The position numbers and the translations under genes were made by a program. Below the pieces are notes generated by a model. That model saw nothing but the letters and a program-made list of their open reading frames with translations. It did no database searches and was not told the DNA's origin. A stretch of DNA of 64,000 nt from Streptomyces antnestii (lineage in GTDB: Bacteria > Actinomycetota > Actinomycetes > Streptomycetales > Streptomycetaceae): the NCBI RefSeq assembly GCF_004005495.1, contig NZ_RZYA01000005.1:62001-126000 (forward strand), given 5' to 3'. Shown in pieces: positions 51,301 through 60,253 of the stretch; the stretch's first letter is position 1; each line of letters starts with the position of its first letter.

Positions 51301-53885
51301 TTGGCTCCCTGGGCGATACGGATGGCCGAACCGGCGGTCAGGACCGGCTCGTCGAAGGAGTACTGGAGGGCGTCCGTGCCGGCCTGGTTCTCGATGCCGA
51401 CGGTCGCGCTCGCACCCTTGCCCGGCACGGACAGGTACTGCAGCGTGATGCCGCCGGTGGCCTCGTCGAAGACGGCCTCGAAGGTGGCGCGGGCCGCACT
51501 CCCGTCCGCGAAGGCGGCGTTGTTCCAGACGACGGCGAACTTGCGGCTGCCCGCACTGCCCGTGGTCGCCGTCTGCACGCTCGACTTCCTGTCCAGGACG
51601 AGGTCGTCCCAGAAGGCCGCGACGATTCCGTTGGGCTTGAGGGCGGACGGCAGCGCTTCGTTGGCGTAGTCGCCGACGCGCGGCTCAAGGAAGTTGATCA
51701 GGCCGTTGGTGGTGACGGAGGCGCTGGTGTACGGGACGCCGTACAGCTTCACGGGGAAGGGCAGCGCGAGCGTCTTCGCGTCCTCCTCGCCGCTGAGTGC
51801 GACCTTGGTGCTGCCCGGGATCCAGGAGTAGGCGGCGGGGGTGCAGCTGTTGCCGGCGCTGTCGGAGCGGGCGGGCACCCGGGCGGTGACCGTCTCGTCG
51901 CCGTTCACGGCCAGTTCACCGCTGTACGTGCCGTTGCACAGGACGGGCGCGGCGGGTGTCGCGGTCAGTGTGTAGGCGCCCTCGGCGACCTTCGGCAGGG
52001 TGAAGTGTCCGGCCGCGTCGGTGGTGACGGGGGCGACGGGAGTGCCCGCGACCCGGACGGTGGCCTTGGGCAGAGGCGCGCCGGTGACGTCGAGGACGGT
52101 GCCGGACACGGCGTGCGAGGCGACCGGGTTCAGGGCGAAGTCCTCGGTGGCCTGCTCGCCGGTGGTGACGGTGACGGCGGACCTGGCCCCGTCCGCGTAG
52201 CCGTATCCGCCGAGGGTGAAGTCGTAGGTGCCCGCGGGGAGGGTGAGCCGGTAGGAGCCGTCGGCGGCGGTCGTCACCGTACGGGTGGACGTGGCGCCGG
52301 AGGCCTTCACCGCGATCCCGGCGAGGGCGGCACCGGTCGCCTTGTCGGTGACCTTTCCGGTGACGGTCGCGGCGGTGTGCGGCGCCTTGTCGACGGAGGC
52401 GAGGATGTCGAGCTTGCCCTCGCCCCACACGTTGTTGGCGCCGGCGGTGCCGCCGCAGTGCGTGTCGTCGACGTCGGTCGCGCCCTCGTTCAGGAGCTTG
52501 CGGGTCGCGTCGATGTTGCCGATCAGCGAGGGAGCCGACGACCAGAGCAGGGCCACGGAGCCCGCGACGTGCGGGGTCGCCATCGACGTACCGGAGATCG
52601 ACCTGTACGTGTTGCCCGGCCAGGTGGAGCGGACGTTGACGCCCGGGGCCGAGATGTTCGGCTTCATGGAGCCGTCGAGCCGGGAGGGCCCGAAGCCGGA
52701 GAAGTCCGCGATCTTCCCGTCCACGTCGTACGCGCCGACGCCGTACGCGGGAGCCTGCGAGCCCGGCGCGTGGCCGGTCGAACAGGTCACGCCGTCACCG
52801 TCGTTGCCGGACGCGAACGCCTCGAAGATCCCTGCCGCGTTCCAGGCCTCGACGATGTCCTGGTAGAACGTCGTGTCGCCGCCGCCCCAGGAGTTGTTCA
52901 CGATGTCGGGGGCGAGGTCGGGGCGCGGGTTCTGCCCGTTGTGGTCGGTCGGCGCGAGGATCCACTGGCCGGCGGCGAGCAGCGAGGAGTCCGAGCAGGA
53001 GCTGGACTCACAGCCCTTCGCGGCGATCCACTTCGCGCCGGGCGCGACGCCCACGCCGCCCGCGCCGACCATGGTGCCCATGGTGTGGGTGCCGTGACCG
53101 TTGTTGTCGCAGGGCGCAGAGGTGGGGCACTGGCCGGTCGGGTCGTACCAGTTGTAGTCGTGGGTGAAGGACCCGTCGCCGTTGTTGCCGCGGTAGTTGG
53201 CCTTGAGGGCCGGGTGGTCGTACTGGACGCCCGAGTCGACGTTGGCGATGACGACGCCCTCGCCGCGGTCGTCGTACTGGTCCCAGACCTGGTCGGCCTT
53301 GATGTCCTTGACCCCCCACTCGGCGGTGTCGGACGTGGCGGCGGCGCCGGACACCCGGCTCTCGGTGGCGTCCAGCGCGTAGTGGTGTTCCTCGACGATG
53401 CTCGCCACGTCGGGGCGCTTCGCCAGGTCCTCGACGAGCCGCTCGCCGCCGGTCACCTGGACTGCGTCGGCGATCCAGAAGGACCGGTAGCCGACCTTCG
53501 CCCGGTCGAGGAAGGACCGCAGGGGCCGCTGGCTGTCCGCCGCCTCGGCGCGCAGCGCGGCGAACGCCGACCTCGCCTTGGCCGCGTGGGACTTCTCGCT
53601 CCTGGCGGCCGTCAGGTCCGCCTGCTTCTTGAGGACGACGAAGAAGGTCGACTCCTTGCCCTTCGCGACAGCGTCGAGCACGGACGGGTCGACCTCGGCG
53701 GGGCTCTTCGCGGTGGTGCGTTGCGCGGTGCTGCCTTGCGCGGTGGTGCTCTTCGCGGTGGCGCCTTGCGTGGTGGCGCCGGACTGTGCGAAGGCGGGGG
53801 CCGGGCCGGTCAGCACGGCCGCCGCCGTGATCGCGGCCGCGGCCCACGCGGCGGATCTGCGCCGGGGGGATCGGGGCAGGTGCAT
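51297..53885 (-). CDS. Large secreted S8 protease with carboxypeptidase-regulatory-like domains
   Basis: 862 aa. Signal peptide to about residue 33, then five xxTxQ/K pentapeptides, and an I9-like pro-region. The S8 domain carries Asp in VIANVDSGVQYDH, His in NNGHGTHTMG and Ser in [11 protein letters not shown]. Two Cna/CarboxypepD_reg-like units follow (VTGKVTDKATGAALAGIAVK and VSGTVLDVTGAPLPKATVRV), then a C-terminal beta domain (NGLINFLEPRVGDYANEALP). This matches bacillopeptidase F-like proteases. The stop overlaps the VCBS-protein start (GTGATG), so both are made together. Confidence 0.93.
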   Translation of the reverse strand: MHLPRSPRRRSAAWAAAAITAAAVLTGPAPAFAQSGATTQGATAKSTTAQGSTAQRTTAKSPAEVDPSVLDAVAKGKESTFFVVLKKQADLTAARSEKSHAAKARSAFAALRAEAADSQRPLRSFLDRAKVGYRSFWIADAVQVTGGERLVEDLAKRPDVASIVEEHHYALDATESRVSGAAATSDTAEWGVKDIKADQVWDQYDDRGEGVVIANVDSGVQYDHPALKANYRGNNGDGSFTHDYNWYDPTGQCPTSAPCDNNGHGTHTMGTMVGAGGVGVAPGAKWIAAKGCESSSCSDSSLLAAGQWILAPTDHNGQNPRPDLAPDIVNNSWGGGDTTFYQDIVEAWNAAGIFEAFASGNDGDGVTCSTGHAPGSQAPAYGVGAYDVDGKIADFSGFGPSRLDGSMKPNISAPGVNVRSTWPGNTYRSISGTSMATPHVAGSVALLWSSAPSLIGNIDATRKLLNEGATDVDDTHCGGTAGANNVWGEGKLDILASVDKAPHTAATVTGKVTDKATGAALAGIAVKASGATSTRTVTTAADGSYRLTLPAGTYDFTLGGYGYADGARSAVTVTTGEQATEDFALNPVASHAVSGTVLDVTGAPLPKATVRVAGTPVAPVTTDAAGHFTLPKVAEGAYTLTATPAAPVLCNGTYSGELAVNGDETVTARVPARSDSAGNSCTPAAYSWIPGSTKVALSGEEDAKTLALPFPVKLYGVPYTSASVTTNGLINFLEPRVGDYANEALPSALKPNGIVAAFWDDLVLDRKSSVQTATTGSAGSRKFAVVWNNAAFADGSAARATFEAVFDEATGGITLQYLSVPGKGASATVGIENQAGTDALQYSFDEPVLTAGSAIRIAQGAK
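53706..53780 (-). repeat. Five 15-bp coding repeats after the subtilase signal peptide
   Basis: Units at 53706, 53721, 53736, 53751 and 53766 encode GATTQ, GATAK, STTAQ, GSTAQ and RTTAK in the order read on the minus strand. Confidence 0.9.
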
Positions 53886-54083
53886 ACGAGCGCTCCTCCA
53901 GGACTGGTACGGGGGAGCCCGTCCGCCGCCGTACCTACGGGGGAAGGCGCGGGAGCGGGGCGGGCCGGCCCCGGACGCTAGGAGGGAGCCGTTACTGGCG
54001 CATTACCGGCCTGGCCCCCGGCGACATCGCGCGCCCGGCATGACACCGTGACCGGAGCCATGAAACCGGCCTCTGGCGCCCCA

Positions 54084-54102
54084 AAACTAACAGCGCTAGT
54101 TT
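54084..54102 (+). promoter_or_regulatory. TetR-type operator AAACTA-N7-TAGTTT before the aldehyde dehydrogenase
   Basis: AAACTAACAGCGCTAGTTT, with perfect 6-bp arms, is 68 bp before the ATG. It matches 16 of 19 bases of the site at 60928-60946 in front of the acyl-CoA dehydrogenase and TetR genes. Confidence 0.65.
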
Positions 54103-54169
54103 GGGCCGCGGACGACTACGCCGTAGCGGACGACCGTGCCGCGGAAGCGGCACCCCGGGAGGAAAAGCG

Positions 54170-55558
54170 ATGAAGGCCCACGACGGGATGTACATCGGCG
54201 GCGCGTGGCGGGCCGCCGCGGGCACGGACACGATCGCGGTGGTCGACCCGGCCGACGAGCAGGTCATCGCCCATGTCCCGGCGGGCGTCGCCGAGGACGT
54301 GGACGCGGCCGTGTTCGCCGCACACGAGGCGTTCCCCGCCTGGGCCGCGACCCCGCCCGCCGAGCGCGCCGCGAGGATCGCCGCCCTGCGGGACGTCCTC
54401 GTCGCCCGCAAGGACGAGATCGCCGAGACCGTCACCGCCGAACTCGGCGCGCCCCTGCAGTTCTCGCAGACGGTGCACGCGGGCGTACCCGTCCTGGTGG
54501 CCGGCTCCTACGCCGAACTCGCCGCCTCGTACGCCTTCGAGGAGAAGGTCGGTAACTCCACCGTCTACGCGGAGCCGGTCGGCGTCGTCGGCGCGATCAC
54601 GCCCTGGAACTACCCGCTCCACCAGATCGTCGCCAAGGTCGCCCCCGCGCTCGCGGCGGGCTGCACCGTGGTCCTCAAGCCCGCCGAGGACACCCCGCTC
54701 ACCGCCCAGCTCTTCGCCGAGGCCGTCCACGAAGCCGGCATCCCCGCAGGCGTGTTCAACCTCGTCACCGGGCTCGGCACGGTCGCGGGCCAGGCGCTCG
54801 CCGAGCACCCGGGCGTCGACCTGGTCTCCTTCACCGGATCCACCGCCGTCGGCAAGCAGATCGGTGCCACGGCGGGCGCCGCCGTCAAGCGCGTCGCCCT
54901 CGAACTCGGCGGCAAGTCCGCCAACGTCATCCTGCCGAGCGCCGACCTCGCCAAGGCCGTCGCCGTGGGCATCGCCAACGTCATGGGCAACTCCGGCCAG
55001 ACGTGCAGCGCCTGGACCCGCATGCTCGTCCACACCTCCCAGTACGACGAGGCCGTCGCGCTCGCCGCCGAGGCCGCCGCCAAGTACGGCGACCGGATCG
55101 GCCCGCTCGTCAACGCCAAGCAGCACGCACGCGTGCGCGGCTACATCGAGAAGGGCGTCGCCGAGGGCGCCAGGATCGTCGCCGGCGGCCCCGAAGCCCC
55201 GCGCGACAAGGGCTACTTCGTCAGCCCGACCGTCTTCGCCGACGTCACCCCCGAGATGACCATCGCCCAGGAGGAGATCTTCGGGCCGGTCGTGTCGATC
55301 ATCCGCTACGAGGACGAGGCGGACGCCCTGCGCATCGCCAACGGCACCGTGTACGGCCTCGCGGGCGCGGTCTGGGCGGGCGACGAGGCCGAGGCGGTGG
55401 CGTTCGCGCGCCGCATGGACACCGGCCAGGTCGACATCAACGGCGGCCGCTTCAACCCGCTCGCCCCGTTCGGCGGCTACAAGCAGTCGGGCGTCGGCCG
55501 CGAACTGGGCGCGCACGGCCTGTCCGAGTACCTCCAGACCAAGTCTCTCCAGTTCTAG
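54170..55558 (+). CDS. Aldehyde dehydrogenase family protein
   Basis: 462 aa. PWNYPLHQIVAKVAPALAAGC precedes the NAD-binding FTGSTAVGKQI (about 220), then catalytic Glu in ALELGGKSANV and catalytic Cys in GNSGQTCSAWTR, then EEIFGPVVSIIRY. It oxidises an aldehyde to the acid with NAD(P)+. GGGAGGA precedes the ATG at 54170. An 18-bp tandem duplication spans its stop, followed by the alcohol dehydrogenase 49 bp later, so the pair could turn an alcohol to an acid. Confidence 0.94.
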   Translation: MKAHDGMYIGGAWRAAAGTDTIAVVDPADEQVIAHVPAGVAEDVDAAVFAAHEAFPAWAATPPAERAARIAALRDVLVARKDEIAETVTAELGAPLQFSQTVHAGVPVLVAGSYAELAASYAFEEKVGNSTVYAEPVGVVGAITPWNYPLHQIVAKVAPALAAGCTVVLKPAEDTPLTAQLFAEAVHEAGIPAGVFNLVTGLGTVAGQALAEHPGVDLVSFTGSTAVGKQIGATAGAAVKRVALELGGKSANVILPSADLAKAVAVGIANVMGNSGQTCSAWTRMLVHTSQYDEAVALAAEAAAKYGDRIGPLVNAKQHARVRGYIEKGVAEGARIVAGGPEAPRDKGYFVSPTVFADVTPEMTIAQEEIFGPVVSIIRYEDEADALRIANGTVYGLAGAVWAGDEAEAVAFARRMDTGQVDINGGRFNPLAPFGGYKQSGVGRELGAHGLSEYLQTKSLQF

Positions 55559-55582
55559 CCAGCCCTCCAGTTCTGACCAGCC
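55547..55582 (+). repeat. 18-bp tandem duplication spanning the aldehyde dehydrogenase stop
   Basis: CTCCAGTTCTAGCCAGCC (55547-55564) and CTCCAGTTCTGACCAGCC (55565-55582) differ at two bases; the first holds the TAG stop and the second has TGA at the corresponding place. Confidence 0.93.
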
Positions 55583-55607
55583 CCCTGTGCTAGGAGTTCC
55601 GCGCATC

Positions 55608-56690
55608 ATGGTCCGTGCCGCTGTACTGCCCGCCGTCGGCTCTCCCCTGGAGATCACCGAGATCGACCTGCCCGAACCAGGACCCGGCCAGGTCCGTGTC
55701 AGGCTCGCCGCCGCCGGGGTCTGCCACTCCGACCTGTCCCTGACCAACGGCACGATGCGGGTACCGGTGCCCGCCGTGCTCGGCCACGAGGGCGCCGGGA
55801 CGGTCGTCTCCGTCGGCGAGGGCGTCACCCATGTCGCGCCCGGCGACGGCGTCGTTCTCAACTGGGCGCCCGCGTGCGGGAAGTGCCACGCCTGCACGCT
55901 CGGCGAGGTCTGGCTGTGCGCCGACGCGCTCACCGGCGCCGGCGCGGTGTACGCCCGCCGCGCCGACGACGGCAGCGACCTCCACCCCGGTCTGAACGTC
56001 GCCGCGTTCGCCGAGGAGACGGTCGTCGCCGAGAACTGCGTCCTGCCCGTCCCCGACGGCGTCCCCCTCACCGACGCGGCCCTCCTCGGTTGCGCCGTCC
56101 TCACCGGGTACGGCGCCGTGCACCACTCCGCGCGGGTCCGCGAGGGCGAGACGGTCGCCGTGTACGGCGTCGGCGGGGTCGGCCTCGCCACGATCCAGGC
56201 GGCCCGCATCGCCGGCGCCTCGAAGATCATCGCCGTGGATGTCTCCCCGGCGAAGGAGGAACTGGCCCGCACGGCCGGGGCCACGGACTACGTCGTCGCC
56301 TCCGAGACCACCGCACGTGAGATCCGCGCCCTCACCGGCAAGCAGGGCGTGGACGTCGCGGTCGAGTGCGTGGGCCGCGCCGTGACCATCCGCAGCGCGT
56401 GGGAGTCCACGCGGCGCGGCGGCCGCACGACGGTCGTCGGCATCGGCGGCAAGGACCAGCAGGTCACCTTCAACGCCCTGGAGCTCTTCCACTTCGGCCG
56501 CACGCTCTCCGGCTGCGTCTACGGCAACTCCGACCCGGCGAAGGACCTGCCGGTCCTGGCGGGGCACGTCCGTGCGGGCCGCCTGGACCTGAGCGCCCTG
56601 GTGACGGAGCACATCGGGCTCGACGGCATCCCCGCTGCCTTCGACAACATGGTCGCCGGGAAGGGCGGCCGGGCGCTGGTGGTGTTCTAA
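55608..56690 (+). CDS. Zinc-dependent alcohol dehydrogenase (class III-like, MDR family)
   Basis: 360 aa. The catalytic zinc ligands are Cys in GVCHSD (about 38) and His/Glu in GHEGAG (about 59-60). The structural zinc Cys cluster is CGKCHACTLGEVWLC, and the NAD-binding motif is GVGGVGLATIQAARIAGAS. Most similar in shape to S-(hydroxymethyl)mycothiol or aryl/alkyl alcohol dehydrogenases. Follows the aldehyde dehydrogenase and is followed by an inverted-repeat terminator. Confidence 0.93.
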   Translation: MVRAAVLPAVGSPLEITEIDLPEPGPGQVRVRLAAAGVCHSDLSLTNGTMRVPVPAVLGHEGAGTVVSVGEGVTHVAPGDGVVLNWAPACGKCHACTLGEVWLCADALTGAGAVYARRADDGSDLHPGLNVAAFAEETVVAENCVLPVPDGVPLTDAALLGCAVLTGYGAVHHSARVREGETVAVYGVGGVGLATIQAARIAGASKIIAVDVSPAKEELARTAGATDYVVASETTAREIRALTGKQGVDVAVECVGRAVTIRSAWESTRRGGRTTVVGIGGKDQQVTFNALELFHFGRTLSGCVYGNSDPAKDLPVLAGHVRAGRLDLSALVTEHIGLDGIPAAFDNMVAGKGGRALVVF

Positions 56691-56705
56691 CCGCCGTCCA
56701 AGACG

Positions 56706-56754
56706 TCCTCAAACGCCGGACGGGCTGAAATTCAGCCCGCCCGGCGTTTGGGGA
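56706..56754 (+). terminator. Hairpin repeat after the alcohol dehydrogenase (CGCCGG family)
   Basis: TCCTCAAACGCCGGACGGGC (56706-56725, then TGAA) pairs with the segment 56731-56754 at 22 of 24 positions around a one-base loop. It is the same intergenic repeat family as at 44959 and probably acts as terminator. Confidence 0.75.
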
Positions 56755-56806
56755 CCCTTGAGGATCGGGGCCCGGGGGGAAGAAAAAACCGCACGTGCAC
56801 CACCTG

Positions 56807-56836
56807 TTGACCTGCATACCGTCCGGTCAGTACGTT
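56807..56836 (+). promoter_or_regulatory. Promoter with an ACCG-TC-CGGT operator before the MHS transporter
   Basis: TTGACC (56807-56812), 18 bp, TACGTT (56831-56836). Between them ACCGTCCGGT (56818-56827) is a perfect palindrome of the ACCG-NN-CGGT type, as in TACCG-GT-CGGTA at 39939. A repressor there would sit on the spacer. Confidence 0.5.
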
Positions 56837-56901
56837 CCCGGGACACGGCGCCGCCCCCCTCGTCCCCGTCCCCATCCCGCACCCACCGGAGTGTGCAACG
56901 C

Positions 56902-58230
56902 ATGGACACGGCCCCATCCGCTCGCCCCGCGACAACCCCCTCCTCCGAAGCGGAGACCCGCGCGAGGAGAAAGGTCGCCACCGCAGCCGCGCTCGCCTCG
57001 GCCGTCGAGTGGTACGACTACTTCGTCTTCGGCATCGCGGCCGCCCTGGTCCTCGGCCACCTCTACTTCCCCTCGGGCAGCTCGTCGGCGGGCGTGCTCG
57101 CCGCCTTCGCGACCTTCGCCGTCGGCTTCCTCGCCCGTCCGCTCGGCGGCATCATCGCCGGACACCTCGGCGACAAGCGCGGCCGCAAGCCCATGCTGGT
57201 CCTCGCCCTGACCCTGATGGGCCTCGCCACCACGGGCATCGGCCTGCTCCCCACGTACGACACGATCGGCGTGGCCGCGCCGATCCTGCTGGTCGCCCTG
57301 CGCGTCGTGCAGGGGCTCGCCGTCGGCGCCCAGTGGGGCGGCGCGATGCTCATGGCCACCGAGTACGCCCCCGAGGGCAAGCGCGGTCTCTACGGCAGCC
57401 TCGTCCAACTCGGCGTCCCCATCGGCGTGGTGACGGCCAACACCGTCTTCCTGCTCGCCGGCGCCTTCACCAGCGACAGCGCCTTCGCCGCGTGGGGCTG
57501 GCGACTGCCCTTCCTGGTCGGTCTGCTCGTCCTCGCCCTCGCCTGGTACATCCACGCGAAGGTCGAGGAGACCCCCGAGTTCAAGGCCGCCGAGCAGGAA
57601 CTGGCCAAGGCGGAGGCGGACCGCTCCCGCTCCCCGCTGCGCACGATCCTGCGGGACCACCTCGGCACGGTCTTCCTCGCGGGCGGCTCCTTCGCCGTGA
57701 ACACCGCGACGTTCTACATCATCATCACGGGCGTCCTCGACTACACGACCCGCGAACTCGGCATGAAGCGCGAGGCCGTCCTGATGGTCTCGCTCTGCAT
57801 CAGCCTCACCCAACTCGCCCTGATCCCCGCGTCCGCGGCCCTGTCCGACCGCATCGGACGACTGCGGATCTACGCGCTGGGGGCGGTCGGACTCGTCGTG
57901 TGGGCCGTGCCGATGTTCCTGCTCATCGACACGGGCTCGCTGCTCTGGCTGGCCGTCGGCACCTTCGTCACCAGCTGCTTCCTGAGCATCATGTACGGGC
58001 CGCAGGCCGCGCTCTTCGCCGAGCTGTTCACCGCCGAGATGCGCTACACCGGGGCCTCGCTCGGCTACCAGATCGCGGCGGTGTTCGGCGGCGGGCTCGC
58101 GCCGTTCGTGATGGTGCTGCTCCTGGAGGCGACCGGCACGTCGATGTCCGTCTCCGGCTACATCATCGGCCTCGGCGTGATCGCCCTCGTCTCCATCAAG
58201 GTGCTTGCGCGGCGGGCGGCCGCGCGCTGA
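56902..58230 (+). CDS. MHS family MFS transporter (metabolite:H+ symporter)
   Basis: 442 aa. 12 predicted helices. After a polar start, ASAVEWYDYFVFGIAAALVL, ARPLGGIIAGHLGDKRGRKPMLV and RVVQGLAVGAQWGGAMLMATEYAPEGKRG are the diagnostic MHS motifs. A cytoplasmic loop (AEQELAKAEADRSRSP) joins the halves. Members import organic acids or osmolytes with protons. Likely partner of the adjacent dehydrogenases: uptake of an acid or alcohol used by them, which is inference. It ends 35 bp into the convergent urea transporter. Confidence 0.93.
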   Translation: MDTAPSARPATTPSSEAETRARRKVATAAALASAVEWYDYFVFGIAAALVLGHLYFPSGSSSAGVLAAFATFAVGFLARPLGGIIAGHLGDKRGRKPMLVLALTLMGLATTGIGLLPTYDTIGVAAPILLVALRVVQGLAVGAQWGGAMLMATEYAPEGKRGLYGSLVQLGVPIGVVTANTVFLLAGAFTSDSAFAAWGWRLPFLVGLLVLALAWYIHAKVEETPEFKAAEQELAKAEADRSRSPLRTILRDHLGTVFLAGGSFAVNTATFYIIITGVLDYTTRELGMKREAVLMVSLCISLTQLALIPASAALSDRIGRLRIYALGAVGLVVWAVPMFLLIDTGSLLWLAVGTFVTSCFLSIMYGPQAALFAELFTAEMRYTGASLGYQIAAVFGGGLAPFVMVLLLEATGTSMSVSGYIIGLGVIALVSIKVLARRAAAR

Positions 58231-59251
58231 GCGCACCCTCCCGCACCGGCTCCGGGGCCGAGGGCTCCGGGGCCGGTGTGCGCAGCCCGGGGAAGGACCG
58301 GGCCGCCGCCAGGAAGGCGAACGTGGTCAGCACGAAGGGCCAGGTGAACGTGTGCCCTCCGGACGGCGCGAACACCGCGGCCATGGCCGAGGTCGCCACG
58401 GTCGCGGTGAAGGCGCCCGCCACGGCGTACGCGAGCGTGCGCGTTCCCGCCTCCAGGAACACCCCGCACAGGGCGAGCGCCACGAGGATCGCGTTGTAGC
58501 CCATCGTCCCGTCGGCGACCTGTGCGGCGGGCGCGCCGAGCGCCCACCCCGAGAGGATGCCGACGACGCTTCCCACGCAGGCCACGGCGGCGGCCGTGCG
58601 GCTCGCCACGAGGAGCGCGGCGAGCACCAGGGCACCGACGTACCACTGCGGCATGAAGAAGACCTCGGCGAAGCCGGTGAAGAACCCGTGCCACAGGTCG
58701 GTGAAGCCGAGCGAGGTCGACCCGGTCGCCGGGTGGGTGAGTGCGGCGAGCCCTTCGCCGTGGTGCCAGATCCGCTGGAACCCCGGGGCGGCCGTGGTCA
58801 TCGCGCTGGCGAGGAGGCAGTAGGGGAGCGTCAGCGAGGGCAGGTTCCACGTGCCGAGCAGGTTGACGACGGCCGCGGTGACCACGGTGACGACCACGCA
58901 GCCGACCGCCGCGAGCAGCGCCGTCGACAGATGGCCGGCGCCCAGGAAGACCGCGAAACACAGTGCTGTCAGGCAGGCGTTGAACCCTTCGAGCCCGACG
59001 GTGACGCGCTCGCGGTCCGCGCCGAGCAGCCGCGAGGTGGCCGTGCCGACCGCCGTGCCGGCGAGCGCGTAGAGCCCGTACCGCCACCCGGCGGCGAACA
59101 TCGCGACGGCGAGGACCAGGCCGGCCCACACGCTGGGCAGGAAGACGACCTGGGCCTGCCCGCGCAGGACCTGGACGGCGAACTGTCTGCAACCCGAGCG
59201 CCAAGTATGGAGTGTTCCGCCAGGAGTTGGGCTGTTTTCAGCCTGCCGCAT
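58196..59251 (-). CDS. Urea transporter (UT family)
   Basis: 351 aa. Start at 59251 chosen because GGGAG is 6 nt upstream, while 59275 lacks a site. About ten hydrophobic segments in two homologous halves: VGLEGFNACLTALCFAVFLG in the first and DGTMGYNAILVALALCGVF in the second are the conserved UT pore motifs, and NLPSLTLPYCLLASAM is another. It passes urea down its gradient. Its 3' end overlaps the convergent MHS gene by 35 bp. No urease genes lie in the window. Confidence 0.9.
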   Translation of the reverse strand: MRQAENSPTPGGTLHTWRSGCRQFAVQVLRGQAQVVFLPSVWAGLVLAVAMFAAGWRYGLYALAGTAVGTATSRLLGADRERVTVGLEGFNACLTALCFAVFLGAGHLSTALLAAVGCVVVTVVTAAVVNLLGTWNLPSLTLPYCLLASAMTTAAPGFQRIWHHGEGLAALTHPATGSTSLGFTDLWHGFFTGFAEVFFMPQWYVGALVLAALLVASRTAAAVACVGSVVGILSGWALGAPAAQVADGTMGYNAILVALALCGVFLEAGTRTLAYAVAGAFTATVATSAMAAVFAPSGGHTFTWPFVLTTFAFLAAARSFPGLRTPAPEPSAPEPVREGALSARPPAAQAP

Positions 59252-59409
59252 ACCGGGCTCCCGTGTTACGTGCATGTTTCGCCGACCAGAACGGATGCAC
59301 TTTACAGCTATCTCGGGAAGTCAGGAAGAAGGGGTCAGGAAGCAGGGGGAAGCGGGGGGCGGGAAGCAGGGGGGCACCCGGGTGGACGACGCTCCTTTCG
59401 GGACACCCC

Positions 59410-59519
59410 TTAGCGCAGCGCCTCCGCTGAGCGCAGCGCCTCCGCTGAGCGCAGCGCCTCCCCTGAGCGCAGCGCCTCCCCTGAGCGCAGCGCCTCCGCT
59501 CAGCGCAGCGCCTCCGCCT
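59410..59519 (-). repeat. 18-bp minisatellite at the ArsR 3' end
   Basis: Six 18-bp units (AGCGCAGCGCCTCCGCTG type, 59412-59519) on the plus strand. On the minus strand they read GEALRS or AEALRS in frame. In the first unit the TCA of later units is TGA (59500-59502), which gives the ArsR stop; the rest would add about 30 codons to a TAA at 59410. Confidence 0.92.
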
Positions 59520-60210
59520 CGATTCCCAACGCGTCGCCGAACGCCCGCTCCCCGTCCGGCGTCACCTTCACGGCCCGCTCGGACCCGATCCGTACGACCC
59601 AGCCCGCGTCGAACGCGCGGCTGCACAGCGCCGCGCCCGCCGCGCCCGCGAGATGGGGCCGGCGCTCCGTCCAGTCCAGGCACGCCCGCGCCGCCGGCCG
59701 GCGCCCGCCCCGCGCCAGGTCGATCCCCAACGCGCCGAACAGGTCCACCCCTTGCCGGGTCAGCGCGAACCCCGTCTCCGTCCCCAGCTGCCCGCCCCGG
59801 ACCAGCGCGTCCGTGAGGGCGATCCCGAGGCGCCCCGCGAGATGGTCGTAACAGGTGCGCCCGCGCGCCATCGCGTCCCGCGCGCTCACCGCCCGAAGCG
59901 TCCGCGGCCGTTCCCCGCCGCCCGGCGCCGCGAACACCGCGAGTTCCTCCACGAGCTGGGCCACGCGCGCGTCGGCGAGGCGCACGTAACGGTGGCGTCC
60001 CTGCCGTTCCTCGGCGAGGAGGCCGCCCGCCACGAGCTTGCCCAGGTGCTCGCTCGCCGTCGACGCGGCCACCCCCGCGTGCCGCGCCAGCTCGCCGGCG
60101 GTCCACGCCCGTCCGTCGAGCAGGGCGAGCAGACAGGCCGCTCGGGTCTCGTCGGCCATCAGTGCGGCGAGCGCGGCGAGGCGCGGCGCGCCCGGTTCCT
60201 GGGACTTCAT
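59500..60210 (-). CDS. ArsR-type winged-helix regulator
   Basis: 236 aa. The HTH (LALLDGRAWTAGELARHAGVAASTASEHLGKLVAGGLL, about residues 27-64) carries the ArsR SxSxHL-like helix, and a long C-terminal domain with conserved Trp (CLDWTERRPHLAG, about 178-190) is of the kind seen in ArsR regulators of transporters. No CxC metal site near the HTH. It ends inside an 18-bp minisatellite. Just upstream of the urea transporter on the same strand. Confidence 0.85.
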   Translation of the reverse strand: MKSQEPGAPRLAALAALMADETRAACLLALLDGRAWTAGELARHAGVAASTASEHLGKLVAGGLLAEERQGRHRYVRLADARVAQLVEELAVFAAPGGGERPRTLRAVSARDAMARGRTCYDHLAGRLGIALTDALVRGGQLGTETGFALTRQGVDLFGALGIDLARGGRRPAARACLDWTERRPHLAGAAGAALCSRAFDAGWVVRIGSERAVKVTPDGERAFGDALGIEAEALR

Positions 60211-60253
60211 GGGTCAAGGATGCGCCCGGCACCGTTCGGCCGCGGCCGAAGTG

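Noticed and set aside
39938..56827. Same regulator for ACCG-NN-CGGT palindromes at 39939 and 56818
   Set aside because: This core is common to many TetR operators; outer bases differ, so a shared regulator is not supported.
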